Of a stretch of DNA of 64,000 bases, positions 1 to 11,610 are shown in pieces (positions within the stretch are counted from its first letter, which is position 1; each line of letters opens with the position of its first letter). The DNA is taken from positions 128,966,962 to 129,030,961 of the forward strand of contig NC_081554.1 in the NCBI RefSeq assembly GCF_963082655.1, written 5' to 3'. A program made the position numbers and the translations under genes. This DNA comes from Stomoxys calcitrans (Eukaryota > Arthropoda > Insecta > Diptera > Muscidae). Under the pieces are notes generated by a model that was not told where the DNA came from, ran no database searches, and was given only the letters and a program-made list of their open reading frames with translations.

Positions 1-732
1 ATCTGAAGTATATGACATACGTAGGGAATTTGGTGTTGTCGAAACATCATTCGAAGCATTACCAGAAGGGGAGACTGCTGGAGGTAAATCCTCCCTGGAA
101 GGTGGTAAAGGAATAGAAGGAGAAAGGTTGTCTTGCACGACATCCTGTCTAGGTTGAGGAATGATATTGAGATTACCTAGTAATCTAGTGAGCGTTCGTT
201 CAATCATGTTATTGATGCGACCATAATCCACATTCACATTAGAAGAATGATTTCCTAAAGTCCGAAAATTAGGATTTCCCTTGCGTGGATCACGATTAGG
301 GGTACTATTCCCTTCCTCTTGGGTCATATTAAGAAGAGAATTCTGCAACTCTTGTTGCTGCGACTTGCTCCTAGTATTATAATATGCTTTCGCACCGCGA
401 CCCCTACCTCTCGGAGCTGGGTGTTCACCCTGAGCCTGGCTCGTAGACGCGCCGTTATCAAAACCGGCCGGTAAATCATCTGTCAGAAATACATATTTCC
501 TAAGATCCGATAGTTGACAGGATCGTCTACATGACGGACATTCCGATGAAGCCGCTAAAGAGCCTTCAATGCAATGACGATGATAAACGTGAGAGCACTC
601 ATTCAAAATCAAACAATTCTCAGAGGGTACCATGGGCCCGCCACATACTAAACAGACCATATCCACGCCACCCGCGTCTGTTGTGCCAGAAGGCAAATTA
701 TGGGGAGGAGGTGGAGTTCGGCTAAGCGACAT
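1..732 (-). CDS. Gag-like protein of an LTR retrotransposon, with RING-H2 zinc finger (partial)
   Basis: An uninterrupted frame of 244 codons starts at an ATG on the minus strand (positions 732-730) and runs off the left edge without a stop, so the protein is incomplete at its C-terminus. Residues 27-68 have RING-H2 spacing: C27-x2-C30, C46-x-H48-x2-H51-x2-C54, C65-x2-C68. A basic RGRGRG stretch near residue 110 and a polar, proline-rich linker follow, then a short helix-like segment near residues 175-190. It lies downstream of a leader and tRNA-Lys primer-binding site in the same orientation, which is why I call it gag. An Osvaldo/Ulysses-like Ty3/gypsy origin is inferred from the Lys primer and long LTR. 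What the RING does is unknown; a ubiquitin-ligase or nucleic-acid role would be a guess. Confidence 0.72.
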   Translation of the reverse strand, partial: MSLSRTPPPPHNLPSGTTDAGGVDMVCLVCGGPMVPSENCLILNECSHVYHRHCIEGSLAASSECPSCRRSCQLSDLRKYVFLTDDLPAGFDNGASTSQAQGEHPAPRGRGRGAKAYYNTRSKSQQQELQNSLLNMTQEEGNSTPNRDPRKGNPNFRTLGNHSSNVNVDYGRINNMIERTLTRLLGNLNIIPQPRQDVVQDNLSPSIPLPPSREDLPPAVSPSGNASNDVSTTPNSLRMSYTSD

Positions 733-1391
733 TCCGTTCCAATGAAAACTATCTGAGTGTCAAATAAAAGTGTACCTTATAACTTAATCTGATATCAGTC
801 CCTATTCCAGTGACCTTTATAAAATTAAATAAATTATTTTCGAGTGGTTAATAATCGTTTCTTATATTGGTTTTCCTATTAACGATGAGCTTATGAGAGT
901 AGTGGTTCATTTAACCATTGCCCTTTTCTGACGATACTGGTAAACAAAACAAGTCTATGGAGTTTTATTATGAAAAAGGTAAGATAAGGCCGCTAAACCC
1001 ATCAGCTAAATCAGGAATTGGTTTCCTCCTCTGATTGTACTAAAAATTCGGACATTGAATTACCATCGGTAAATTCAATGTAATCCAGTCATTTGATAGC
1101 CCTGAAAAGCGGTTACCATTTGGTCTTAAAAAACATAGTCCATACAAAACCTGCCCAAAAATTCCGACAAATAATCGGGAATGCTTTCCTGTCGGGAAAA
1201 GTAAATACATAAGTTAAACGGTTAGTCTCCTCGATTTCTAAACCCTCAAGAAGCTAATGAGATCCGGGAAAACCTGTACTTTATTTACAGCCAGTTCTAC
1301 CCTTCCTGAAAATCCGGGAACTTTAAGCCAAAATTTGAAATCTAGATTAATGAAAAATTAAAGAACCGAAAAGATAGATGTTCTCCTTTCG
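733..1391 (-). other. Untranslated leader of the LTR retrotransposon
   Basis: About 660 bp separate the gag start from the primer-binding site on the minus strand. No long frame is present. This is the expected place for a 5' leader and packaging region, but no specific signal can be read. Confidence 0.5.
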
Positions 1392-1409
1392 GCCCCACGT
1401 TGGGCGCCA
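1392..1409 (-). other. Primer-binding site complementary to tRNA-Lys 3' end
   Basis: On the minus strand the 18 bases read TGGCGCCCAACGTGGGGC, the complement of the 3' end of tRNA-Lys1,2 as used by several retroelements. It sits 5 nt from an LTR edge (TG...CA type, edge at 1415) and upstream of the gag frame in the same orientation, which fixes the element's polarity. Confidence 0.85.
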
Positions 1410-1414
1410 ATTAA

Positions 1415-3002
1415 TGTAACGAACACGTCTGTGTTTTATAATTATTTTCGTTGGAAAATATCTCTTTTATAAAAATTTAAGGAGAAAGATTGGGCTAGGA
1501 CTGCGGGAGCCATTAATATGCTAACTAATCAGCCGGTGGGGGGGTTCGTGTCCCACCCTATCAATTCCCAGTTACGACATTACACTAATAATTTATTTAG
1601 ACTCCCTATTTATATAAGAAATGAAGTTAACAGTTATAAGGACTAATTCTGCGGATTGCCATCGCAACCAAAAATGCCAGAAATTTGCCCCAAACAAAGA
1701 AAAAAAAAACACACAATCCGCCGAGCTATAAAAACTATAAAATAAACAAAAGGTATCGTCTTAAAAAGTTCTGATTAAGAAAGCATCTCCAGATGTCATT
1801 TGGAGTGCCCTGCCTCTAAACCCTCCCTACCTATGGTTCTATTGGCATACATTACTAGAACCCCTTTTTTAAAAATACTTACAAACCAACTACTCTAATT
1901 CACTCATCTAGGAAAACCGAAAAATCCAAATTCACCAAATCATCGTTAAACGACTTTTATTTATAAAAATATACTTCATGGCATTTCTTCTTAAGCGTAA
2001 AAAAAAAGAACTTAGCATAAAGAGGATATCTTACAAATTAATCAAATAAAAAAAATATAAAGCAAAAGTCTATGTATAAGAAAAAGTGCATAACCAAAAT
2101 CCCCTAGTTCTTAGATAATGCAATGTAAATTAGGGCTATCCTAAACTATTTTATTTTAAAAGGAAGAACCATAGATCAGTCCTCCTACCAATCAATTTTT
2201 AAATGAATCTTTAATTATCATTAATCTCTTGCTATCAAATTGAATTCAAAATAATTTTAAACTTCCAATGCAAGTAAACAATGAGACAGGCAGTCTGCCT
2301 TCTAATTCAAGTGTAGGGTTCACCCAACCAATTCAAACACTAACAATTATTAAAGCATAGCAACCAAAAGAAAAAAAAAAGTGCAAGATATCAAAAAAAA
2401 TATAGAAAAAAAACCCGTATGACAACTCTTTCATACACTTACATCGAACATGTCTGATGATGCACAACAAGCTGGGTATAACACTTTATAGAAAACGCTT
2501 ACTAGCCGTGATAACCAAAAACGATCTAAGCAATGTTGTTGGAACCACATCAGACAGGTTTGATATGATTCGGAAGTGTTTGCAAAGTTGGTTGGTGTAA
2601 ATATGTAAAATAATTATAAAACGTTCACTTACGTACTCACATATCGAACAATGATGATAGAGGCCTCCATTCTCAGTGGTCGCTGCGGGCTGGATACCAA
2701 ACGTTGTAACGCTAAAGGGTTATGAATTTGGCATTAAAAATAATTTTGTGCCAAATTTTTATAAATTATTTACACAACTTTGGGAATACTTCCATATGCA
2801 CTCTACTTACTTAGTGGCAGTAAATATTGAATTAGCTGGGTTTTTCCTTGTTTTTAATCTAAACGTGTACTTATCTCTAAAGGAGTAACTCTGCCGAAAG
2901 GTGGCTGATCATAATTTTATAATTCTTTAAGGCTTCATAATTCTACATATAACCAAGCTGTGTTCTTCTTCGTGGCTACGTATTTGATGGTATCAGGTTA
3001 CA
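1415..3002 (-). repeat. 5' LTR of the minus-strand LTR retrotransposon (outer end uncertain)
   Basis: The inner edge is well placed: plus-strand TGTAACG at 1415, that is CGTTACA as the minus-strand LTR end, next to the primer-binding site. A TATA-like stretch lies near 1465-1480. The outer edge is a guess: GGTTACA ending at 3002 would give short TGTAAC/GTTACA ends and an LTR of about 1.6 kb, in the range of long fly LTRs. The partner LTR is outside the window, so neither length nor target duplication can be tested. Confidence 0.45.
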
Positions 3003-4014
3003 TTACTGCGAGCGCTCGACTGCTGGGCCAATTATTACCATTTGGTGTTGAGTAGCGCCCTGCTATTTGTTGTTGGAGAATTCAGAAACTGCGTGGGTGG
3101 CTTGATACTGAGAGATGGGGCCGTTAGACACCAGCTCTTCGCAACAACAATTATTTCGTGGCTCGTAGAATTAAGCAAAAATTCTGGTTTTATTGATTTA
3201 TGACGATGAGGTGTCAGAAGATAATTTGTGGAAGCTTTTTAAAAGGCTTGCCTTAGCAACTCCCTCGAGGCTTAGGGCATCGGTGGCCCAATGGGCTGCT
3301 ATTAAAATGCGGCAATAAATGGAAAAAACTTCGCTGGTCACTACCCCTTAGATCTTGTTCGGCACTTCTAGGAAAATGTCTTTACCACGGAAATCAACCG
3401 GGGCTCCACCAAAACAGACCTGCTGGATGTCTCGATTTCTCTTAGGGTAGCAGGTAGTACTTGGAGAATGGAATCTTCTTAGAAGAATTTACAATCACGT
3501 GGATGAAGTGAATGCAGGGAGGGAGGGATTGTCCCAAGCCCTTCTTTTTCGCAAAAAAAACAAGTGTGAGTGTTGCAGATCTAAATAAGACACAAATTAA
3601 AATCCACACTAACTATTTAGGTTTGTTCACAAAATTCACCTTTCCAGACCGATCACTTTCATAAATTCTACTTCGTATGTCTTTGTACTAATAACACTGT
3701 ACGCTATAATGCAATGACTGGCTTTTGATATCTCTTACCGATGATGTGCTTAAGTCGACGATTGAAACAAGAAGGAAGTTCTTTTGACACCGTGCAATCA
3801 AGAGTTATTCGGACCGTATCAAAAGCGAGTAACATAGACTATCAATTATTCTAGTCGGGTGTTGCCAGACCGCACCGACCATAGTATAAGAAATAATGCT
3901 AGATATCACTTGATGTCGCTTTTCAAACAAGGCAGTCGAAAAAAGTAACCAATCTTAATGTCCGGTGTATGATGTTTAGAAAAATATAAAAACAAGATTG
4001 AAAGCGCAAAACGT
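3003..4014. other. No identifiable gene
   Basis: Frames in 3000-3560 are repeatedly interrupted. A short plus-strand translation around 3480-3560 looks protein-like but I do not recognise it. It may be the decayed target into which the LTR element jumped. No repeat family named here is present. Confidence 0.4.
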
Positions 4015-4433
4015 TCATTACACCATACATGGCACAGTTGTTGGATATCATAACAAAACATGTCGTGCAAAATTTCGGATAAGAATTGCGCACTCTAGAG
4101 GGTCAAGAAGTCAAGGCCCAAGATCGGTTTATATGGCAGCTATATCAAAACATGGACCGATATGGCCCTTTTACTATACCGACCGACCTGCACTAATAAG
4201 AAGTATTTGTGCAAAATTTCAAGCGGCTAGCTTTACTCTTTCGGAAGTTAGCGTGCTTTCGACAGACAGGCTGACGGACGGACAGACAGACGGACATCGC
4301 TAGATCGACATAAAATGTTGCGACGATCAAGAATATATATACTTTATGGGGTCTCAGACGAATATTTCGAGTAGTTACAAACAGAATGACGAAATTAGTG
4401 TACCCCCCATCCTATGGTGGAGGGTATAATTAT
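4015..4433 (-). mobile_element. INE-1/mini-me-like element, family A (truncated)
   Basis: Read on the minus strand it has the head hairpin TACCCTCCACC...GGTGG(A/G)GGGTA (here at 4408-4433), the (TA)n run before TTCTTGATCG, a short GTCY microsatellite (4262-4298), the conserved GCTAGCCGCTTGAAATTTTG block, then one 153-bp monomer. The opposite end is missing. The 101-codon frame across it is a by-product of the repeat. Confidence 0.8.
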
Positions 4434-4659
4434 GGTTGTTGACGTACGAACATTTAGAGTACGATTATGACTTGGAGTACGATTATGACACTAGGTGTTG
4501 CCTAGGCCAGAAACTTATATGGCAGCCTTCGTATTTTTTGTGTGGCTGAAATGTATTTTAAAAACCGTTCTTAAACGGCAGATGTTTTACTAGTTATTTC
4601 GATTCCATCCCAAAGTGCAACGGTATTTAATTGCTGCTGCTTCATTGGTAAAACACTTT

Positions 4660-4790
4660 TATTCCAAGCACCATAGGATGGGGCCTAAAGTAATATAGTC
4701 ATTTACTTTGTAACACCTTGCAATATTGATCTGCGCTCTAGCCACGTCCGTCGTTCCGTTCGTCTGTCAAAACCTCGAACGAATAAAGGT
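4660..4790 (+). mobile_element. Degenerate head of a family A element
   Basis: CACCATAGGATGGGG, a decayed fly-repeat head, then GATC and a CGTCCGTC-like stretch match the order of motifs in complete family A copies. Only the first 130 bp survive. Confidence 0.5.
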
Positions 4791-5336
4791 AAATCTCTTA
4801 AAATTAATACTAGCTGCAGTCGGTTGATTTAATTTTTAATGGTTGGCCAAACATCTTTACAATTCTGCTTTGGTGCAGAAATATCGCTGGATTTTAATTA
4901 TGTGAAATTCTGCCGGCTGGGCAGGCAATTCTCCAGAATTATTTTGAGTTCGCCCATAAAAAAATGTCAATGCTGACTAAGTGATAAGTTTTTCCTTTTG
5001 ATAGATATCTGCAGAACATGTGATGTTCCAGGTTATATAGCCGAGGAAATTTAAAACTCGTATAAATCTAACATCAACAAATTCAGAACATCGCTGGTGT
5101 CGGGTCTGTTCCCCAAATCTTCAAATCGGTCCCAAGAAAATTACACTTTTCGGCGAAGTCGGCCTAACCCAATCCAGGGAGATAATCTCAAAATGTTCAG
5201 GCGAAAGGGCCGGTGGGCAATTAACACACGTTCCATTTTGATCAAGACAATTTTCCGATTAAACTTCAGTGGATGGCCACGCCAAAGAGCCGGAGACTGA
5301 TCGACATGACTGTTGCTTATTACAATAAATGTGAAA
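4791..5336. other. No identifiable gene
   Basis: Short overlapping frames on both strands in 5097-5400 have no recognisable domain. It lies between two family A fragments that could be parts of one disrupted copy. Confidence 0.35.
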
Positions 5337-5790
5337 TTTGTATAAACCGACCTCCCGTTAAGATTTCTTGGGCCCTTACAAACCGGAATTTTTGTCATAT
5401 TTGGCTGAAATTTCGCATGTAGTGTTCTGTTATGACTTTCAATAACTGATGTTAATACGGTTCAAATCGGTCTATAACCTGATATAGCTCCCATATAAAC
5501 CGAACTCCCGATTTGATTTCTTGAGCCCTTACAGGATGCAATTTTTGCCCGATTTGGCTTAAATTTTGCATTTGGTGATCCGTAATGACTTACAACAACT
5601 GTGTTAAATACGGTCCGAATCGGTCTACAACGTGGTATAGCTACCATACAACCGATCTCCTTACAAACTGCAATTTTTGTCCCATTTGGGTGAAATTTGC
5701 ATGCAGTGTTCTGTTACGACTGTGCCAAATACGGTCAAAATCAGTCTATTACCTGATATACCTCCCATGTAAACCGATGTTACATTACAA
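5337..5790 (+). mobile_element. Family A monomer array (three decayed monomers)
   Basis: Three tandem monomers with the family A core (CCTGATATAGCTCCCATATAA, ACCGA(T/A)CTCCCGATTTGA, TGGCTGAAATTTTGCA). Spacing is irregular because of small deletions. Head and tail are not seen. Confidence 0.7.
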
Positions 5791-6143
5791 CTCATACAGC
5801 ACGTGGTGCATGAAGTTGCCGATATTCCCAGTTAAAATAGTTGGTGACTGTATTATATGAAGAACTTCCTCCTGAAATTTTCGGAGCATTGATTTGTTTG
5901 TTTTCACGTGTATTATGACTAATAAAGTAATAGTCCTAATTCACCATTTAATATTTCTTCAACTTGACTATCAGTGTTTGTTTGGGCTTTGACTAGGTTG
6001 GTATTATCCTCGTTTGCTACCAGACTTATTTTTCAATACTTCGAAGCTGCAGTTACAAATATATCAACTCAAGATTTGAATATTATCGGCGTGTGTTTGT
6101 TGTTTAATAAAGTACAATTTCTATTAATATCTGTTTTTTTAAA
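5791..6143. other. No identifiable gene
   Basis: AT-rich sequence between repeats with no frame longer than background and no family match. Confidence 0.35.
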
Positions 6144-7542
6144 CAAGTAAAAAGGCGTTATGTTTGGCCGGACCGAACTTTGGATACCCAACACCTCGGG
6201 TACCCAACCACCTTTCGTCAAAATCTGGTGAAAAATGCATACATTATGCCTCGTAGCAGCTATATCGAAATAAGTTCCGATTTGGACCAAATACTTATAA
6301 GTACAAGTCATTGTTCAATAGTGTATAACAAAATATTGATCTTTTTAGTAGCTATTTCTAAAAATAAACCGATCTGAACCATATACGATGCGGATGTCGA
6401 AAAGCCTAACACAACTCACATTCCCAATTTTCGCCGAAATCGGACAATAAATGCGCCTTTTATGGCCCCAAAACCTTAAATCGAGAGATCGGTCTATATG
6501 GCAGCTATATCCAAATATGCACCAATCTGAGCCAAATTGAAGAAGAATGTCGAAAGGCCCAACACAACTCACTTTCCCAAAATAACAGCGACATTGGACA
6601 ATAAATGCGCCTTTTATCGACCCAAAACCTTAAATCGGAGAATCGGTCTATATGGCATCTATATCCAAATCCGGATCGATCTATGACATATTGCAGAAGT
6701 ATATCGAGGGGCTTAACTTAACTCACTATTCCAAATTTCGGCGACATCGGACAAAAATGCGCCTTTTATTGGCCCAAAGCCTTTAACTGAGAGATCGGTC
6801 TATATGGCATCTATATCAAAATCAGGAGCGATGTGGGCCAAATTGAAGAAGGATTTCGGAGCTCCTAACACAACTCACTGTTCCAAATTTTGGCAAAATC
6901 GGATATTATTAAAGACGCATGTCTTTAATAAGAGCAAGACCTTAAATCGAGAGATCGGTCTACATGGCAGCTATATCCAAATTTGGACCGATCTAGGCCA
7001 AATTAAAGAAAGATGTCGAGTGGCCTACCACAACTCACTGTTCCAAATTTCAGAAAAAACAGATAATTAATGTGGCTTTTATGGGCCTTAGACCCTAAAT
7101 CGGCGGATCAGTCTATATGACAGCTATATCCAAATCTGGACCGATCTGAGCCAAATTGAAAAGGATGTCGAAGAGCCTAACACAACTCACTGTCCCAAAT
7201 TTCAATAAAATCGGATAATAAATTTGGCTTTTATGGGCCTAAGATCCTAAATCGGTGGATCGGTCTGTATGGGGGCTATATCAAGATATAGTCCGATTTA
7301 GCCCATCTTCGAACTTAACCTGATTATGGACAAAAAAATAGTCTGTGCAAAGTTTCAGCTCAATATCTCTATTTTTAAAAACTTCAGCGTGATTTCAGCA
7401 GACAGACGGACGGACATGGCTAGATGGTCTTAGATTTTTACGCTGATCAAGAATATACTTTGTAGGGTCGGAAATGGATATTTCGATGTGTTGCAAACGG
7501 AATGACAAAATGAATATACACCCATCCTTCGGTGGTGGGTAT
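6144..7542 (-). mobile_element. INE-1-like element, family B, near full length
   Basis: The tail at 6144 (CAAGTAAAAAGGCGTTA then the GGCCGGACCGAACTT palindrome) and the head at 7541 (TACCCACCACCGAAGG on the minus strand) bracket about seven tandem monomers with the core ATGGCAGCTATATCCAAATC and CCTAACACAACTCACTGTCC. A GTCY stretch sits at 7398-7415 and the (TA)n remnant near 7455. Non-autonomous: no transposase is encoded. Placement with mini-me/DINE-1 Helitron-like elements rests on the motif order. Confidence 0.85.
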
Positions 7543-8837
7543 GAAGAAATCACAAAAAGACAGCCTATCCGTCTTTTTGTCCCAAACTTCCTCGGATATG
7601 TTCTGGACAATTTTAAGGGATCCGCAAAGTCTTACCAGTTTTGCAGGGCTGCAAAGTCAGACAATCATTTTAACCCATATCTTTATTCCTATTCTAAATC
7701 TCTAATAAATTTCTATACAAATCATGTGTCATCATCTCATGCAGTGTGTCTTGTCATTTTTTTTCCTTGAAAATAGCTCATAATAAATTTTATAACACTT
7801 GATAATTGTCAACACCTAACATTGCTCATTCAAGTACATTTTTGTGTGAAATTAAAATAAACGGCAAAATAAAGAAACATTCATGAAAGCTGAAAGCCCG
7901 TCATGATTGCACTTAATTTTATTCAATGAAATTTTTCCGAATTTCTACAATACAATGAGCGGATAGGTGCGGTAGTTTTAGAAGAGTGTTCCTTAATAAA
8001 AGACATATGCACACAACATACATATGTGCGCGACTGCAATTAGGAGAACACTACAAGTGCGTTGTACATTCACATAAATTACACGCAAACATTTCCTTTT
8101 ACACAAAATCGCTAAACAAATGGAATAAAAGACTAATGTAAAAAAAAGAAAAGAAAACTACCTCATTCACGCTTTGCCAGCACACCCATGAAGAGATAAA
8201 TCATCGCACCGTGCCTGAGACACTTTTGCCTTCATTTTGTATGACAGTCAGAGAGCAAGGCAGCCTGGGATTTCAAAGGAAAATATGGAAATGTGTGTGA
8301 CAGTCTCATGTGCGCATTTGGCAATGCGTTAATTATAAATTATTTTGCAATTATAAATGAGACATAACATTACATATGCGATGGCATGAAGCGAAACTGT
8401 CGTCAGTAGGACACGTATATGCATATGGAAATAGGGGGGAGATAAAGTTTTGAATGCCTTCAGGAGAGGGAGGGTCAGCCTCTTTCAAGAAAATCAAAAA
8501 TAAGGAACTCAAACAAAGTGCGAGACATTCTGACTTTATGACTTTAATATGGACAGTGGTTAAATTTTAAGGGGAGTTGTGAAATGTGAACCACACCAAA
8601 ACATCCATTTTTTCGGCATTTTATTTGACATTTGAAAATATACTCAATCCTGTATCGCCTTAAAATTATTACAAAAAATCAACGGCCCTTAAAATTAAGC
8701 CACCCTTTGCAAAAAATATATCCCAACTTCCGATATGACTTTTTGAATACATGGAGGGCCCAACACTTTCTCGATTTGACGAAATAATAATAGACCAATA
8801 AACAACATTTACATATAAAAGTGAAAATGTGCTGAAA
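7543..8837. other. Unique AT-rich DNA, no gene seen
   Basis: No recognisable coding or repeat content. Codon-like structure is absent in all six frames. Possibly host intergenic or intronic DNA. Confidence 0.4.
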
Positions 8838-10187
8838 GTGCAGCCTGGCAGAATCTAATATACCCTCCACCATAAATCGCATTTGTCAAGATCTTTGCAC
8901 GGTTTTCATTATAGGAAGAAAGAAAGAAAGCCAATGAATAAATAGCACTTCTTCCTTTAGATGCTGGAGTAGACCATTCAAAAGATTGGTTTACATGAGA
9001 CATATATCAGATTATGTATCGGTCTTTACTTGGTAAGGATGTTGCAGGTCATAGAAGGAATAATCATGCAAAACTTTAGCCACATCGGATAAGAGTTGCG
9101 CATAATTTTGTTCTACATACCAAACTTCTGTCAAACCAGTAAAAAATTAAGCTCAAGGAACTGAACAAGGATGATCGAGAGATTGCTTTATCAGCTTATA
9201 GACTGATTTGAACCGTATTTGGCACAATTGTCACAATAGAACACTATGTGCAAAATTACAGCCAAATCGGACAAAATTTGCGACTTCCAGAGGCTCAAGA
9301 AGTCATATCGGGAGATCGGTTTATATCGGAGCTATATCAGGTTACTGACCGATTTAAACCGTACTTGGCACAGTTGTTGGAAGTCATAACAAAAACACCA
9401 TATGCAAAATTTCAGCCAAATCAGATGAAAACGGAGGCTTCCAGGGGCTCAAGAAGTCAAATCGGGTGATCGGGTTATATCGGAGCTATATCAGGTTACG
9501 GAGCGATTTAAACCGTACTTGGCACAGTTGTTGGAAGTCATAACAAAAACACTATATGCAAAATTTCAGCCAAATCAGATGAAAACTGAGGCTTCCAGGG
9601 GATCAGGAAGTCAAATCGGGAGTTCGGGTTATACAGGGTGGCTGATGAAAGCCGCTACCAAAAAAAAATGTAATAACTTTTTTTCTATTTAATAATAATA
9701 ATTTAATAATTAATTTAATTAATTAATTAATTAATTTAATTAATAATAATTTAATAATTAATTTAATAATTTAATTTAACATGAATAAAAGAAAAATGTA
9801 TTCCATACACCGAAAAAAAAATGTAGCAATATTCATCATTGTAGCAATATTCATCAGCCACCCTGTATGGGAGCTATATCCAAATCTGAATCGATATGGT
9901 GCATTTGCAATCCCCAACGACCTTCATAAATATTAAGCATCTGTGCAAAATTTCAAGCGGCTAGCTTTACGCGTTCGGCCGCTATCGTGATTTCGACAGA
10001 CAGACGGACAAGGCTAGATCGACTCAGAATGTCAATATGATCAAGAATATATATATACTTGAAAGGGACCTAGATCATTATTTCGAGGTGTTACAAACAG
10101 ATTGACTAGGTTAGTATACCCCCATCCTATGGTGGTTGGTATAAAAAATCGGCACGGTCGAACTTAACACGTTTTTACTTGTTTTTG
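8838..10187 (-). mobile_element. Family A element, near full length, split by a MITE
   Basis: One end at 8850 has TATACCCTCCACCATAAATC. The other at about 10110-10187 has the head hairpin (CCCCATCCTATGGTGGTTGG) followed by a CGGNCGAACTTAACACG-TTTTTACTTG tail, so tail-like motifs occur at both sides. Monomers near 9250-9600 repeat about every 153 bp. The sequence resumes after the insertion at 9634-9865 exactly at a duplicated TA. Confidence 0.8.
9634..9865. mobile_element. MITE with 16-bp TIRs and TA target duplication
   Basis: Terminal inverted repeats CAGGGTGGCTGATGAA at both ends flank 232 bp of AT-rich DNA, with TA on each side (9632-9633, 9866-9867). Removing the insert restores a family A monomer (TTATA-TGGGAGCTATATCC). 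The middle is an ATTAATTA-type simple repeat, and near the right end a 17-bp unit containing GTAGCAATATTCATC is tandemly doubled. TA duplication suggests mobilisation by a Tc1/mariner-superfamily transposase. Confidence 0.9.
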
Positions 10188-10416
10188 ATTTTCTGCTGTT
10201 TTCAGATGGTTGAAAGTTAAAATTAAACATTTTTACTGCATCTTTGGTATTTTTTGACGATGTTAAATATCAGCAGACAAAATAATTACTTAAATTCTCT
10301 TATTGCTTTCAACCACAAATTTTGGCCTTAATTGCCAAAAATGTTAATTAATACATAGTAAATGACTCTATTTTCGTGTAGAAGTCCAAAAAATGTTGAA
10401 TGGTTTCTTTCAATTG

Positions 10417-10580
10417 TTAGGTTAGGTTAGGTGCGGATATTAATACGCCCCATGCCACTATGGACATACACCTAAGCCAGAAATTGAAAAAGAAAATGTT
10501 AGTTAAGAATTCTGTGCTACTTACAAAATCCTTAATTGTTTTCCGCACCATGCCCCTAAGTTGGCTCATGTCTGGTGTTA
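10417..10580 (-). mobile_element. LINE 3' end fragment with (CCTAA)n tail
   Basis: On the minus strand this is a LINE 3' UTR (CATAGTGGCATGGGGCG, ATTAATATCCGC) ending in three CCTAA units, seen on the plus strand as TTAGG x3 at 10417-10431. The same 3' UTR occurs at 35831, 36604, 49099 and 52160-52286. The next segment (GAATTCTGTGCTACTTACAAA) belongs to the same family. Confidence 0.75.
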
Positions 10581-10644
10581 AATAAACTCAATTGAAAATC
10601 AGAAGACAGTGTTTTCTGATATCAGCAAACTCATTTTTCCTTTT

Positions 10645-10831
10645 TGTAACACGTCGAAATATAAATCTGCAACCTCATAAAGTATACGTATATTCTTAAT
10701 CGTCTTGTCATTCTAAATCGATCTAGCCATGCCTATCCGATTCTCCGTCTCACAGTGAGATGGGAAAAAAGTAAGTGGAGAAAGTCTGTCATTTTAAGAC
10801 CGATAAAGATATCTTCATGAAATTTTACATG
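10645..10831 (+). mobile_element. Degenerate INE-1-like head
   Basis: Contains CTCATAAAGTATACGTATATTCTTAATCG, GATCTAGCCATG, and a collapsed GTCY region, matching the head half of complete copies. It is the target into which the hAT-like element at 10840 inserted. Confidence 0.55.
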
Positions 10832-10839
10832 GTTATAGC

Positions 10840-11610
10840 CAGGGATTCGGAGCGGAATGGAGCGGAGCAGGCCTATTTTTGCTGGAGCTGGAGCAAAATT
10901 TTGTGAACCCGGAGCGGAGCGGGAGTGGAGCGGTTTCCTATCTCAATCCGATCCGCTCGGACAGAATAAAAATCTTCAAAAATCCAGTTTTTTTCGATTA
11001 CGAACTTGTTATTTTGGCGAATTAAAACAAACATATAAAATTATAAATTAACATGAGATTACTTGTACCAATTTTAAAACGTGTCGTCTTAAAGTCAAAA
11101 TAAGTAGAACAAGTTGAGTGGGGTGAGCCGAACTTAATGCGTTGTTACCTGTTTTTTTTTTTTTTTTAATTTGGTAAGGAACACCGATTCAGACCATACT
11201 TCATATGGATGTTGGGGGTTATAGGAGAAATCACTATGCAAAATTTCCATCAAACCAAATAATAATTGCGCCCTCTAGACGCTTAGGAAGTAAAACCGGA
11301 AGTCGGATTTTAGGGAGTTGTAGGTCGTAGGAGAAATTATGCAAAATGTCACCCAAATCGGATAAATTTTGCGCCCTCTAGGGGTTCAAGAAATACAATC
11401 GTGAGATCGGTTCATATCGGGGTTTTAAACGGTTATGGACCGTTTGAGACTATACTTTACAAAAGTGTTGGAGGTCATAAAAGAAACCGGTTTGCAAATT
11501 TTAGCCAATTTAAAAGCAAAGGAGAGGGAGCTGATCGAAAAAATAATTGCGGGTGTGGAGTGGAAAATTTTTTGCCGGAGCGGAAAACAGTTATCCGCTC
11601 CGGATCCCTG
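10840..11610. mobile_element. Non-autonomous hAT-like element with 8-bp target duplication
   Basis: The left end CAGGGATTCGGAGCGGA and the right end, reversed, CAGGGATCCGGAGCGGA, form 17-bp TIRs with one mismatch. They are flanked by 8-bp copies GTTATAGC (10832-10839) and GTTATAAC (11611-11618), also one mismatch. CAGGG ends plus an 8-bp duplication are the hallmark of hAT elements. Subterminal DNA carries repeated GGAGCGG motifs (10850-10930 and 11555-11610), which could be transposase-binding sites. The interior holds family A fragments and no transposase. Confidence 0.82.
11110..11545 (-). mobile_element. Family A fragments nested inside the hAT-like element
   Basis: A tail-like CCGAACTTAATGCGTTGTTACC at 11130 is followed by two or three monomers (GCGCCCTCTAGACGCTTAGGAAG, ATTGCGCCCTCTAGG). 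Orientation of the monomers is minus, while the tail piece reads plus, so two fragments are joined. Confidence 0.6.

Noticed and set aside
10417..10431. TTAGG x3 as a telomere repeat or interstitial telomere
   Set aside because: It is the reverse of a LINE CCTAA tail joined to that LINE's 3' UTR; only three units, not a telomere array.
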